Positions 15,743 through 24,775 of a stretch of 64,000 nt of DNA are shown here, piece by piece. Each line of letters opens with the position of its first letter. The first letter of the stretch is position 1. Origin of the DNA: a virus. A program made the translations under genes and the position numbers. The notes below the pieces were generated by a model. It searched no databases and had not been told where the DNA came from. It saw only the letters and a program-made list of their open reading frames with translations. The stretch is taken from positions 83,645 through 147,644 of IMG/VR virus record IMGVR_UViG_3300028883_000033; one strand, 5' to 3'.

Positions 15743-16385
15743 CGGTGAAAATCTTGTGGTTGTTTTCGTGTCTGTAGCAGAAAGGTAGCAACACAGGGAC
15801 TTGAACAGTCTGCCCTAGTTTCGGTGGTAGTGATTCCACATTAATGCGAGAAAATTCATATACCAGTTTATCAATCACCTGCCGGCTAACGCTCATGTCA
15901 TTGTATAGACGAATCACAGCTTCGATGGTTTCGTTCGGACGTGCAAACGTATACGGGTACAGACGAACGCTAAGGGCTCCCAATTTTTTGACTGGAGGTT
16001 TGTTATCCTCGGGGTCCGGTTCCGGTTTAGCCGGTTCTGGTTTTGGCTCAGGCTCCGCTTCGGTTGGTTTAACTTCTCGGGTTACTTGAGGTTCTGGTTT
16101 TGGCTCCTCGACCGGCGGCAACTCTTCTTTAATTTCAACCGGTTTTTGGGGGACGAAATCTTCTCGTGATAATAGATCGCTGTGATTTTTATGAAACGGT
16201 GGTAAGATGGGAATGTAGACCTCAGTTCCCGGAACCACTCGTAGGTGCTTGTTCGATCGATTGAACTCTTCAACAATTTTTTCTACTATACTGCCTGGCA
16301 GTTTTGGATTGTTAAAAGCAGCTACTTGGGTGTTCACTGGTTCGCTAGTAAACGTAGCCTGCTTATATTTGAAGTCAATCGACAT
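15735..16385 (-). CDS. Two-domain LysM-like protein with Pro/Glu linker
   Basis: 216 residues from the ATG at 16385; a longer reading would use TTG. The protein has an internal duplication. The N-terminal copy ends VPGTEVYIPILPPF and the C-terminal copy ends KLGQTVQVPVLLPF; each is preceded by an amphipathic helix (IVEKIVEEFNR and VIDKLVYEFSR). The two are joined by about 60 residues rich in PEPKPEP. The PG-T-V-IP ending is LysM-like, as in T4 baseplate gp53. A baseplate role is inferred. Confidence 0.65.
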   Translation of the reverse strand: MSIDFKYKQATFTSEPVNTQVAAFNNPKLPGSIVEKIVEEFNRSNKHLRVVPGTEVYIPILPPFHKNHSDLLSREDFVPQKPVEIKEELPPVEEPKPEPQVTREVKPTEAEPEPKPEPAKPEPDPEDNKPPVKKLGALSVRLYPYTFARPNETIEAVIRLYNDMSVSRQVIDKLVYEFSRINVESLPPKLGQTVQVPVLLPFCYRHENNHKIFTDE

Positions 16386-16986
16386 TTTGTAGTTCCTCAA
16401 TCTCTTTTAGAAGATTTTCGTAATTATCAACGGTTGATGTGCGGATGGCGTAGAAGTACGGTATGTTGTACAGGATGATTTCGGATCCGGATTCTATTCC
16501 TTCGTGTAGTTTCTCGGAAGTGTATGTAAATTTCAACAGATCTGTTATTACGCTATTTCCCCGATCCGACCCAAACTCTTCGAATATGGCATCAAAAACA
16601 GTTTTGTAATCTTGGCTGGAATTCTCGACTTCACGCGAATACATGAACTGATAACCGTCGATGGGGAATACGTAAAAGGGTTCAAGATCATCATGGTCGG
16701 CTGGTTCAAACGATAACTCACCATTTGCGAATATCGCTCGTTCGCGTAAGTTTCGCATCTCGTTTTCGAATGCTTCATTGAATGCTTCCGAGAATTCACC
16801 GGATGGATCGGATTTCCGTTGTTTGCGCTTTCGCACCTTTACTTTATGAAAATCACCGTAATTGCTCGAGAGATTTTTGAGCAAAGCACGACCTTCAGCC
16901 TCCTCGAAGAATTGGGAGCACCGTTCAGCGAGAATCTGAAGTTCTTCGCGAGAATCGTCGGTTTGTATTAGATCATCTACACGCAT
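16375..16986 (-). CDS. Hypothetical structural-type protein
   Basis: 203 residues, not recognised. It has an acidic start (MRVDDLIQTDDSREELQ), a basic patch near residue 55 (KVKVRKRKQRK) and an alternating C-terminal half (EPFYVFPIDGYQFMY). The first gene of the leftward group, with TCTAAATA five bases before its ATG. Its stop overlaps the LysM-like gene start. Divergent from the tail fibre. Confidence 0.65.
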   Translation of the reverse strand: MRVDDLIQTDDSREELQILAERCSQFFEEAEGRALLKNLSSNYGDFHKVKVRKRKQRKSDPSGEFSEAFNEAFENEMRNLRERAIFANGELSFEPADHDDLEPFYVFPIDGYQFMYSREVENSSQDYKTVFDAIFEEFGSDRGNSVITDLLKFTYTSEKLHEGIESGSEIILYNIPYFYAIRTSTVDNYENLLKEIEELQNVD

Positions 16987-16991
16987 GGGTA

Positions 16992-16999
16992 TATTTAGA
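16992..16999 (-). promoter_or_regulatory. Late-promoter variant TCTAAATA
   Basis: Five bases before the ATG at 16986, the same spacing as four other start-proximal elements. Confidence 0.5.
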
Positions 17000-17016
17000 C
17001 GTCATCAAGCCGAAGG

Positions 17017-17024
17017 AATAAATA
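17017..17024 (+). promoter_or_regulatory. Late promoter AATAAATA of tail fibre
   Basis: Plus-strand element, 31 bases before the tail fibre ATG; divergent from the element at 16992. Confidence 0.7.
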
Positions 17025-17055
17025 CACGAAAATCATATATTGGAGAGAATGCACC

Positions 17056-20000
17056 ATGAAGCATTACGGTTTTGAGAACCCTGAAGGCAGTAGCCTAAAA
17101 AATATAACAGCCCCTAGCGGAACGGCGTTTCCTAGTGGAACGGAGAATGCTGGTGAATTATTTTTCCGAACCGACGAAAGCAAACTGTATTGTTATAATG
17201 GGTCTGGTTGGGTAGATTTAGCTGCAAGCGCTGTTGGAATTTCGGACATTGTTAGTGATACAACACCACAACTTGGTGGTGATTTGGACCTCAATGGGCA
17301 TAATATTACAGGTGACGCCACCTTTACTGGTGTTGTGACCATTGAACAGGCATCTCCTGCAATCAAGATTATTGATACAGACAACGCAACTGCTGGGTAT
17401 CACACGATCAATACTACTGGTACGAATGGGCAGAACTTTAACATTTCTATCGACCCTACCAATGAAGAAACGAATTCAAAACTCAACGTATGGATCGATG
17501 GTACAACAGTATTCACCATTGCGAATGACGGTACCCTCGAAGCAGTAACTCCCACATACGAAAACCTTGTACTGGACGATAATGATATTCCGAACAAGAA
17601 GTACGTTGATGATAAGGTTATATCAGGAGCTCTGCAGAACGTCGTAGAGGATACCAGTCCACAGCTTGGTGGTGACCTGGACGTAAACGGAAATTCAATA
17701 ATTAGTTCTCTCCAGGGCGGCAATATTGCAGTTGTAAGTGGTGATAATGCGAGCGGATCTGCAGGAAGTGTTATAATTTCAACGGGCTTTGGCACTGCGG
17801 ATAATGGAACGATTGAGTTTAATATTGGTAGCACATTAGCACTAGAAATCGAAACCGACGGAACCCTATCTACAAATGTTGTTTCGTATGAATCGCTAAT
17901 CGTTGATAACAATGACATACCAAATAAAAAGTATGTTGACGATGCTATTGACACTGCTGTTGACACTGCCGTAACTGCAAATCCATTTGTTATCAGCGGT
18001 CTTATCCCCACTTTGAAAATTATCGAAACTGATGCAACAGCCGATAATAAGAATTGGTCATTGAAAGCCAACGACGAGGAACTATATTTCCAAGCTCTTA
18101 CTGATGCTGACTCTGGTGGTGGAAATGTTATTGCAATTACGCGGGCTGCGCAGCAAATCAACACACTCGAATTCCGCCAGGCTGGTGTTACTTGGGCCAA
18201 ATTTGACAACGTGGATAAAGAGGTCACAATTACGGGGTCTGTTTGGATAGATGATCCAAACGTTCTGTTTAACCTAGATGATATTGTTGCACCAGATGGA
18301 TATGCGTTTAAACGCATAACAACAAATGATGGCGGTGGCAACCTCAATATACGTAACGGTATCTACTACGATGGTGGGTTCAAATACGCTACAGCAGCAG
18401 ACGGTGGAGCGTTTTTAACTCTTGGTGGTGAGCTTGCCACCGGAGATGATCATGGAACGGTAACGCTTGGTGCATACAAAGCCAACACAGGGTCGGCAGG
18501 TGATGCTGCCGGGAACCCAACAACCCGCTTGTCGCTTCGTGACGTTATTCGAATGAGTATGGACGACACGGATGTGTTCAAAGTTGATACTGACGGAACA
18601 ATATCTGCAGGCGACACGGTAAACTACAAAGACCTTGTTATTGATGATAATGATATCCCAAACAAAGCATATGTTGATGCTGTGGCTCAGGGATTAAGTA
18701 CTCGCGCCGCAGCTAATGCAGCGACGACGGCAGCAATAACCGCCACGTACAGTGCTGGAACTGGCTCCCCCGAAATTGGTATTGGTTCTACACTAACAGG
18801 AACGAGCAACGGAGCACTCCCAGCACAAGACGGTGTTACGCTTGGACTGAATGATCGCTTGTTGGTCAAAAACCAAGGTGGCGGTTCGCCTGACCTAAGC
18901 TACCAGAACGGCATCTATTACTTGTCGCAAGTTGGTGATGCTGGCAATCCATTTATCCTAACGCGATGCTTATGCACCGATGAGAATGATGAAGTGTCGG
19001 GAGCATATACGTTTATCCAGGATGGTAACACATACCAGAGCACTGGATGGGTTCTGCAAGTCGATGATCCCACAACGTTCCAAATTGGAACTGACGCAAT
19101 TACTGCTGTGCAATTCTCGGCTGCTGGTTCATACACGGCAGGGTCGAATATTGATATAACAGGCAACGCTATCAGCGTTGTGGATGGTTCTGGTTCTGGT
19201 CTTGATGCTGATACTGTTGATGGTATTGAAGCAGCATCATTCTTGCGTTCTGATACTTCCGACACTGCAATAGGCACTCTAACGTTTACCAACACGGTTA
19301 GCTTGGAACGTGCTAATCCGTTCATACAGTTTGTTGATACCGATGGGGTGGTTGATGATAAGACGGCTAGACTGTACTGGTATGAGAATGGTTTCCTGTT
19401 CCGTTCAATGTACGACAACAACACAACCAAAGCCAACATACTTAAACTTGATGATAGTGCTTTTCTATACCTAGACAATGTAATTTGGCACGCTGGTAAT
19501 GATGGTTCTGGTTCTGGTTTGGATGCTGATACCGTTGATGGTCTGGAAGCATCACAACTCGTTCGTGGAGATGCTGTAGATCACGCCGCTGATGTAATCA
19601 TTCGTGTTGATGACGCAGACTTTGCTGTTGAAGATAGTACAGAAACGACATTCAAATATATTTTCCGCGATCATTCTGCTGGCCTTCTGTATCTTGGCCT
19701 AGAGCCTAGTGAGAGTGTGGGTACTGGCGCCTTCTTAACATTCCGCTCCGGTGTTGATTTTGGTGGGTATGATTCATATGGAATGAACTTCCTAACTTTC
19801 ACCAACAGTGAGCCATCACAACTAACAGCGGACGGTCAAGTTGGATTCGATAGTTCTCGGGGACTCATACTCTATCGCACACAGCACGTGGGCCAAGAAT
19901 CTGGTGATGGTGGTTACACGGTTCTCGATACTTCAAATATTACTGGTGGGACAAACATCGAAATCACCAACACAGCAGCTAACACAGCTGGTACAGAAGC

Positions 20001-21099
20001 GATCACTTTCAATGTAACTCAGGGTTCCGGTTCAGGTCTTGATGCTGATACGGTTGATGGTGTTGAAGCAGCTGATATCGCACAACTGGATGTGGCAAAC
20101 ATATTCACTGAAGACCAGGCAATCAGAAACACATCTCCGGAGTTGAAACTTCAGAATACCGACGTAACCGGTAACTCTGTCATTTGGTTCCAAGACGCTA
20201 CGGGGGCGGTGGCTGGTGATGCAGCGATTTTCTACAATCCTCCTGGAGATTTCTTGCGCGAACAAGTATATACATCTAATCATACTGACCTGGCGACATA
20301 CATCACGCAGTACAGGTCTGGTATTATTACGTTCGGCGCTGGTGGGTCGAACGGATCCAATGCTACTGAAGTAATGCGGATCAACGCCAATGGTGAGCTG
20401 CAGATTGGTAACGCCACTGACCTGGGCGATTACAAACTCCAGGTTACAGGCGATATCTACTCCACGACCAATGTGCGCACTAATAACTATGCGATGATCG
20501 GATCGGATAGTGGTAATGGGTTCCACATGGAATGGGATACCACCAATTCTCGCTTCAAGCACCACTTGACGTACAATGACGGTGGCGGTAACTGGAATAT
20601 GCGCATTGGTCACATATACTCCGGTGGCTTGGTTTGTACTGAAGCATCATACCCGTTCGCTATGGTTCATAATCAGACCAACGGCAATATGATCTTCTAT
20701 ACTACCAGCACAGCATATGCTGTTAACGATTCCGTAGCATTTAACAACACATTTACGTTTGCCCCCACTGGTGACTTTACGGCATCGGGCAACGTAACGG
20801 CTTATTCTGACATTCGTCACAAAACAGCAATTGAAAACATCGACAATGCGTTGGATAAAGTCAAAGCTATCCGTGGCGTCACGTATGAACGTATTCACGG
20901 CAACAAAGGCGAAAGAGAAGCAGGTGTTATTGCTCAGGAAGTCGAGAAAGTGTTGCCCGAAGTCATCCGCGAAGATGGAGATGGCATGAAGTCAGTTGCT
21001 TATGGCAATATGGTTGGTTTGCTAATTGAAGCAATCAAAGAACAGCAGGAACAGATTGACGCATTGAAAGCAGAAGTCGCCTCTCTGAAAGGAGAATAA
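17056..21099 (+). CDS. Tail fibre with C-terminal S74 intramolecular chaperone
   Basis: 1347 residues, one of few plus-strand genes. The shaft is built of repeats such as SPQLGGDLDVNG, NDIPNKKYVDD and four copies of GSGLDADTVDGxEA. The last about 100 residues (SDIRHKTAIENIDNALDKVK, then GVIAQEVEKVLPEV and a terminal coiled coil) are the peptidase S74 chaperone. That domain trimerises the fibre and cleaves itself off at the Ser in YSDIRHK. Late promoter AATAAATA is 31 bases upstream. A terminator hairpin begins at the stop codon. Confidence 0.95.
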   Translation: MKHYGFENPEGSSLKNITAPSGTAFPSGTENAGELFFRTDESKLYCYNGSGWVDLAASAVGISDIVSDTTPQLGGDLDLNGHNITGDATFTGVVTIEQASPAIKIIDTDNATAGYHTINTTGTNGQNFNISIDPTNEETNSKLNVWIDGTTVFTIANDGTLEAVTPTYENLVLDDNDIPNKKYVDDKVISGALQNVVEDTSPQLGGDLDVNGNSIISSLQGGNIAVVSGDNASGSAGSVIISTGFGTADNGTIEFNIGSTLALEIETDGTLSTNVVSYESLIVDNNDIPNKKYVDDAIDTAVDTAVTANPFVISGLIPTLKIIETDATADNKNWSLKANDEELYFQALTDADSGGGNVIAITRAAQQINTLEFRQAGVTWAKFDNVDKEVTITGSVWIDDPNVLFNLDDIVAPDGYAFKRITTNDGGGNLNIRNGIYYDGGFKYATAADGGAFLTLGGELATGDDHGTVTLGAYKANTGSAGDAAGNPTTRLSLRDVIRMSMDDTDVFKVDTDGTISAGDTVNYKDLVIDDNDIPNKAYVDAVAQGLSTRAAANAATTAAITATYSAGTGSPEIGIGSTLTGTSNGALPAQDGVTLGLNDRLLVKNQGGGSPDLSYQNGIYYLSQVGDAGNPFILTRCLCTDENDEVSGAYTFIQDGNTYQSTGWVLQVDDPTTFQIGTDAITAVQFSAAGSYTAGSNIDITGNAISVVDGSGSGLDADTVDGIEAASFLRSDTSDTAIGTLTFTNTVSLERANPFIQFVDTDGVVDDKTARLYWYENGFLFRSMYDNNTTKANILKLDDSAFLYLDNVIWHAGNDGSGSGLDADTVDGLEASQLVRGDAVDHAADVIIRVDDADFAVEDSTETTFKYIFRDHSAGLLYLGLEPSESVGTGAFLTFRSGVDFGGYDSYGMNFLTFTNSEPSQLTADGQVGFDSSRGLILYRTQHVGQESGDGGYTVLDTSNITGGTNIEITNTAANTAGTEAITFNVTQGSGSGLDADTVDGVEAADIAQLDVANIFTEDQAIRNTSPELKLQNTDVTGNSVIWFQDATGAVAGDAAIFYNPPGDFLREQVYTSNHTDLATYITQYRSGIITFGAGGSNGSNATEVMRINANGELQIGNATDLGDYKLQVTGDIYSTTNVRTNNYAMIGSDSGNGFHMEWDTTNSRFKHHLTYNDGGGNWNMRIGHIYSGGLVCTEASYPFAMVHNQTNGNMIFYTTSTAYAVNDSVAFNNTFTFAPTGDFTASGNVTAYSDIRHKTAIENIDNALDKVKAIRGVTYERIHGNKGEREAGVIAQEVEKVLPEVIREDGDGMKSVAYGNMVGLLIEAIKEQQEQIDALKAEVASLKGE

Positions 21100-21118
21100 G
21101 GGGCCGAAGCCCCTTATT
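21095..21118. terminator. Bidirectional terminator between convergent genes
   Basis: AATAAGGGGC / GCCCCTTATT hairpin with a CGAA-type loop, starting at the tail fibre stop codon; serves both strands. Confidence 0.8.
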
Positions 21119-21122
21119 CCGA

Positions 21123-21371
21123 TCATTTCTCGTTTTCGAGCTTTTCGATCAGTGCGTTAGCTTCCTGGATCGTTTTAGGAGTGCTATACGCAGGATCGCA
21201 TTGAATGCTATTGATCAAATAGCAGAAGTCTACTTGGTAGTCGTAGAACACCGAGCCTTTGGGTTCAGACATTTTCCCGCCGGCCTTGTAAAGTGCGTTA
21301 GCAAACGCACGGTTGAGATATTCGACAACACGATCGGTGTCGATTTTCTTTTCGCCTCTGTTCGGCTTCAT
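21123..21371 (-). CDS. Hypothetical protein convergent with tail fibre
   Basis: 82 residues, not recognised. Starts MKPNRGEKKIDTDRVVEYLN; mixed helical, with two cysteines. A good AGGAG ribosome site precedes the ATG. It shares the bidirectional terminator at 21095-21118 with the tail fibre. Confidence 0.65.
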   Translation of the reverse strand: MKPNRGEKKIDTDRVVEYLNRAFANALYKAGGKMSEPKGSVFYDYQVDFCYLINSIQCDPAYSTPKTIQEANALIEKLENEK

Positions 21372-21404
21372 ACCGAATCTCCTTTTGTTTAGAGGTGAGT
21401 GGGA

Positions 21405-21572
21405 TTACCAGAAGAATTTCTTCAGGCGGTGAAGCGGTTGGTATTTTCCGTCTTCTTTTTCGCCAAAGGCAACGATCAGAAGCACCGAGCCGATGACGGC
21501 CCCGAAAAATAAACCCATGTGACCAGCAATAAACGCACCAGCTTGTGCATCGGTGAAAAGTAGGTTCTCCAT
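21405..21572 (-). CDS. Small single-span membrane protein
   Basis: 55 residues starting MENLLFTDAQAGAFIAGHMG. One hydrophobic segment covers about residues 11-36, followed by a basic tail ending HRLKKFFW. AGGA lies about 10 bases before the ATG. Topology is N-out or N-in with a short basic tail; no family recognised. Confidence 0.6.
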   Translation of the reverse strand: MENLLFTDAQAGAFIAGHMGLFFGAVIGSVLLIVAFGEKEDGKYQPLHRLKKFFW

Positions 21573-21652
21573 CTATATGTTCCTATGTGATTATGAACCC
21601 TTGACACTAGTGGTAGTGCCCCCAACGCGCCATTCGCGCGATATATCTATTA

Positions 21653-21865
21653 TCAGTTTTTCTTATTCGATGTCAACGGCTTTCTGTGTTCCAAAAACAT
21701 TTGTGTTTCAAGGGTATTCTCAAAATCCGCAAGGATTGCATAGGCCCTATCATACATGTCCCCTATAACATCGGGGTCAGAAACCACTTGTTCTGTTTCT
21801 TCCACGAATGTTAGAAGATGGAACTCTAGGTAGCCGAGAAAGGCTTCAATTTGATTTGCATTCAT
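21653..21865 (-). CDS. Hypothetical protein
   Basis: 70 residues from the ATG at 21865; the longer reading begins at TTG and is unlikely. It starts MNANQIEAFLGYLEFHLLTF and is helical and acidic with a Lys-rich end. Faces the divergent nucleotide-metabolism operon. Function unknown. Confidence 0.55.
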   Translation of the reverse strand: MNANQIEAFLGYLEFHLLTFVEETEQVVSDPDVIGDMYDRAYAILADFENTLETQMFLEHRKPLTSNKKN

Positions 21866-21943
21866 GTAAAGTACATTACTCAAAATTATATTAGTGTTCA
21901 ACGATCACAATACCGTTGATTAAAAACACAAAAATATTTATCA

Positions 21944-21972
21944 TTGACAGATATAACAACAATAAGTAAATA
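21944..21972 (+). promoter_or_regulatory. Possible sigma70 promoter of the dCMP deaminase/RNR operon
   Basis: TTGACA (21944-21949), 17 bases, then TAAATA (21967-21972). The -35 is perfect and the -10 poor. It stands 15 bases before the deaminase ATG. The GATAAATA on the opposite strand nearby may serve leftward genes. Confidence 0.45.
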
Positions 21973-21987
21973 GGACTCACGCATCAT

Positions 21988-22401
21988 ATGAAAGAAAAGC
22001 ACAAACATGCTCACATGCGTTCGGCGTTTGTATATGCTGACCTATCCTACTGCAAAAGAAAGCAGGTAGGATGTGTGATTGTTAAGGATGACAATCCAAT
22101 TGCAGTGGGCTACAACGGTACACCATCAGGAGAGGAAAATGTCTGCGAGGATGATGAAGGATTCACTAAACCAAACGTTATTCATGCAGAGGATAACGCT
22201 CTTCGTAAACTTACCCGAAGTCACGAATCTTCTGTAGGCGCGCACGTGTTTATCACGGCAGCGCCTTGCATTCGTTGTGCTGAAAAACTGAAGGATGCTA
22301 AAGTAGCAAAAGTATATTACGCCGAGGTATATGGAGGCCACACGGAAGGGCTGGTATATCTCGAGAAACACAACATAGAAACTGAATTAGTAGAACAATA
22401 A
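21988..22401 (+). CDS. dCMP deaminase
   Basis: 137 residues. Zinc-binding deaminase signature HAEDN (His66, catalytic Glu68) and PCIRC (Cys94, Cys97). The N-terminal region CKRKQVGCVIVKDD and NGTPSGEENVCED is typical of dCMP/CMP deaminases. It converts dCMP to dUMP, feeding the thymidylate synthase encoded at 42006. First gene of the plus-strand dNTP operon, behind a possible TTGACA promoter. Confidence 0.92.
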   Translation: MKEKHKHAHMRSAFVYADLSYCKRKQVGCVIVKDDNPIAVGYNGTPSGEENVCEDDEGFTKPNVIHAEDNALRKLTRSHESSVGAHVFITAAPCIRCAEKLKDAKVAKVYYAEVYGGHTEGLVYLEKHNIETELVEQ

Positions 22402-22420
22402 TAAAACGGGAGCCGCATAG

Positions 22421-24763
22421 ATGGTATTTGATGACTTGACCGTCACTAAGCGTGACGGGCGCGTTGAACCTTTTGACCTAGAAAAGATTCACAAAGTGTT
22501 ATTCTGGGCATGTGAAGACATAGCCAACGTGTCCGTATCGGAAATTGAAGTCCGAACGCACATGCAACTGTACAACAAAATCCCCACTTCTGAGATCCAT
22601 GAAACTATTATCAAGTCGGCCGCCGACCTGATATCTGAAGAATATCCTAATTATCAATTTGTAGCAGCACGTTTGGTTCTGTTTACGCTGCGCAAACAGG
22701 TATATCATAGGTTTGAACCCCCATATCTCGTTGATCATGTTAAGAAGAACGTAGGCCTTGGAGTGTATGATGGGGCACTGTTGGACAAATACGATGAGTC
22801 TGAATGGGAAAAGCTCGATAAGATAGTAAACCACAATCGTGATTGGTTGTTGACATACGCCGCAACAGAACAATTCCGAGGAAAGTATCTTGTTCAAGAT
22901 CGTACGACACATACGTATTATGAAACCCCTCAGATGGCGTATATCTTAATTGCAGCCACCCTTTTTGCTGATTATCCTAGTGACATTCGGCTGCAATATA
23001 TCAAAGATTATTATGATGCAATCTCTAAAGGACCAAAGTCGACAATTACACTACCTACGCCAATTCTCGCCGGCGTCCGCACGCCAACGCGTCAATTCAG
23101 TTCTTGTGTGTTAATTGAATCTGGTGACAGCCTTGACAGTATCAACGAAACTGCATCGGCTATTGTGGATTATGCATCGCGCCGTGCTGGCATTGGCATT
23201 AACGCTGGTCGGATTCGCGCAAAAGGATCCAAAGTGCGAGGGGGTGAAATCTTTCACACAGGTAACATTCCATTCTACAAATATTTCCATGCGGCACTGA
23301 AGTCCTGCTCACAGGGCGGTGTGCGTGGAGCTTCTGCCACTACATATTACCCTTTGTGGCACCTGGAAGCTGAAGATTTAATCGTTCTAAAGAACAACAA
23401 AGGAACAGACGAATCTCGTGTTCGTCACATGGACTATGGTGTTCAGCTGAACGGATACCTGTATCAGCGGTTGATCAAGAATGAACAAATTACTTTGTTC
23501 AGTCCTAATGAAGTTCCAGATCTGTATGACGCATTCTTTACTGACCAGAAAAAATTTGCCGAACTGTATGAAAAGTATGAGCGAGCGCATTCAGTCCGTA
23601 AAAAAGTAGTTCCAGCGCTTGAACATTTCAATAACATGTTAATAGAGCGCAATAATACAGGCCGCATTTACATCCACAATGTTGATCATACAAACGAGCA
23701 CGGCGCCTTTTTGGACACCAGCCCGGTCCGTATGTCCAACCTATGTGTTGAAATTACCCTACCAACCGAACAGCTAACACGCAAGAGTCGTATTCCGTTC
23801 ATCAAGAAATTTGTAGAGGATGTGTGGGATCTGTCTTGTCAGGATTTTCGTAAGGAATACGGTGAGATCGCTCTCTGTACCCTAAGTTCCCTCAACTGGG
23901 GCGCAATGTCTTCACCGGCTGATTTCGAAAAGCCAGCTGAGTTAGCAGTAAGAGCTCTTGAAGAGTTGTTGGATTATCAGGACTATCCTATGCTCGCAGC
24001 AGGTGTTCCAGCCAAGAAACGCAGATCGTTGGGGGTTGGCGTAAGTAACCTAGCGTACTTCCTTGCTAAGCATGGCCGCAAATATTCTGATGGATCTGCG
24101 AATGACTTGGTTAATGAATATGCTGAAGCAATGTCGTACTATTTGATCAAAGCATCCGTCACGCTTGCCAAAGAAAAGGGCGCATGTGATTGGTTTGATG
24201 AAACCAAATATTCTAAGGGTATTCTTCCAATTGACACATATAAAGCGGCAGTTAATGACATAGTCGGTTCTGAGCTAAAATGTGATTGGGAGGCTCTCAG
24301 AAAAGATATTGCCGAATTTGGTATGCGGCACTCAACACTGATGGCACTAATGCCTGTTGAATCTAGTTCACAGGTTATCAACGCTACAAACGGTATGGAG
24401 CCACCTCGAAGCATGGTATCAATTAAGGGATCTAAAGACGGAACACTCCGTCAAGTTGTTCCGGAGATTATGCGACTAAAGAACAAGTATGAGTACCTGT
24501 GGGATATGCCACATACTCGTGGCTACTTAGAAATCGCCGCTATATTCCAGAAATATACTGACCAGTCGATTTCCACCAATACATCATATAATCCAGCAAA
24601 TTATCCAGGAAACAAGGTCCCGATGTCTGAACTAATAAAGGACCTAGTTTATGCATACAAGCTGGGCATTAAAACATTATATTACCAAAACACAGACGAC
24701 GGCTCTGGCGACGTGTGGGATCCTGATAAGAAACAGGATGACTGCGAATCGTGCAAGCTGTAA
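22421..24763 (+). CDS. nrdA: Class I ribonucleotide reductase large subunit
   Basis: 780 residues. An ATP-cone begins at TVTKRDGRVEPFDLEKIHKV. Active-site parts are visible: SSCVL, the NLCVE triad (Asn-Cys-Glu), LCTLSSLNWG, the Tyr pair in KTLYYQNT and the C-terminal DDCESC shuttle cysteines. It reduces ribonucleotides with NrdB. The next gene starts 12 bases downstream. No intron or intein is seen. Confidence 0.97.
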   Translation: MVFDDLTVTKRDGRVEPFDLEKIHKVLFWACEDIANVSVSEIEVRTHMQLYNKIPTSEIHETIIKSAADLISEEYPNYQFVAARLVLFTLRKQVYHRFEPPYLVDHVKKNVGLGVYDGALLDKYDESEWEKLDKIVNHNRDWLLTYAATEQFRGKYLVQDRTTHTYYETPQMAYILIAATLFADYPSDIRLQYIKDYYDAISKGPKSTITLPTPILAGVRTPTRQFSSCVLIESGDSLDSINETASAIVDYASRRAGIGINAGRIRAKGSKVRGGEIFHTGNIPFYKYFHAALKSCSQGGVRGASATTYYPLWHLEAEDLIVLKNNKGTDESRVRHMDYGVQLNGYLYQRLIKNEQITLFSPNEVPDLYDAFFTDQKKFAELYEKYERAHSVRKKVVPALEHFNNMLIERNNTGRIYIHNVDHTNEHGAFLDTSPVRMSNLCVEITLPTEQLTRKSRIPFIKKFVEDVWDLSCQDFRKEYGEIALCTLSSLNWGAMSSPADFEKPAELAVRALEELLDYQDYPMLAAGVPAKKRRSLGVGVSNLAYFLAKHGRKYSDGSANDLVNEYAEAMSYYLIKASVTLAKEKGACDWFDETKYSKGILPIDTYKAAVNDIVGSELKCDWEALRKDIAEFGMRHSTLMALMPVESSSQVINATNGMEPPRSMVSIKGSKDGTLRQVVPEIMRLKNKYEYLWDMPHTRGYLEIAAIFQKYTDQSISTNTSYNPANYPGNKVPMSELIKDLVYAYKLGIKTLYYQNTDDGSGDVWDPDKKQDDCESCKL

Positions 24764-24775
24764 GAGGATAGAGAC

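Noticed and set aside
17400-18347. Long minus-strand frame of about 315 codons inside the tail fibre gene
   Set aside because: Antisense of fibre repeats with no ribosome site or family resemblance.
21866-21901. TTG-initiated longer form of the 70-residue gene
   Set aside because: An ATG at 21865 begins a normal N-terminus; the extra section looks random.
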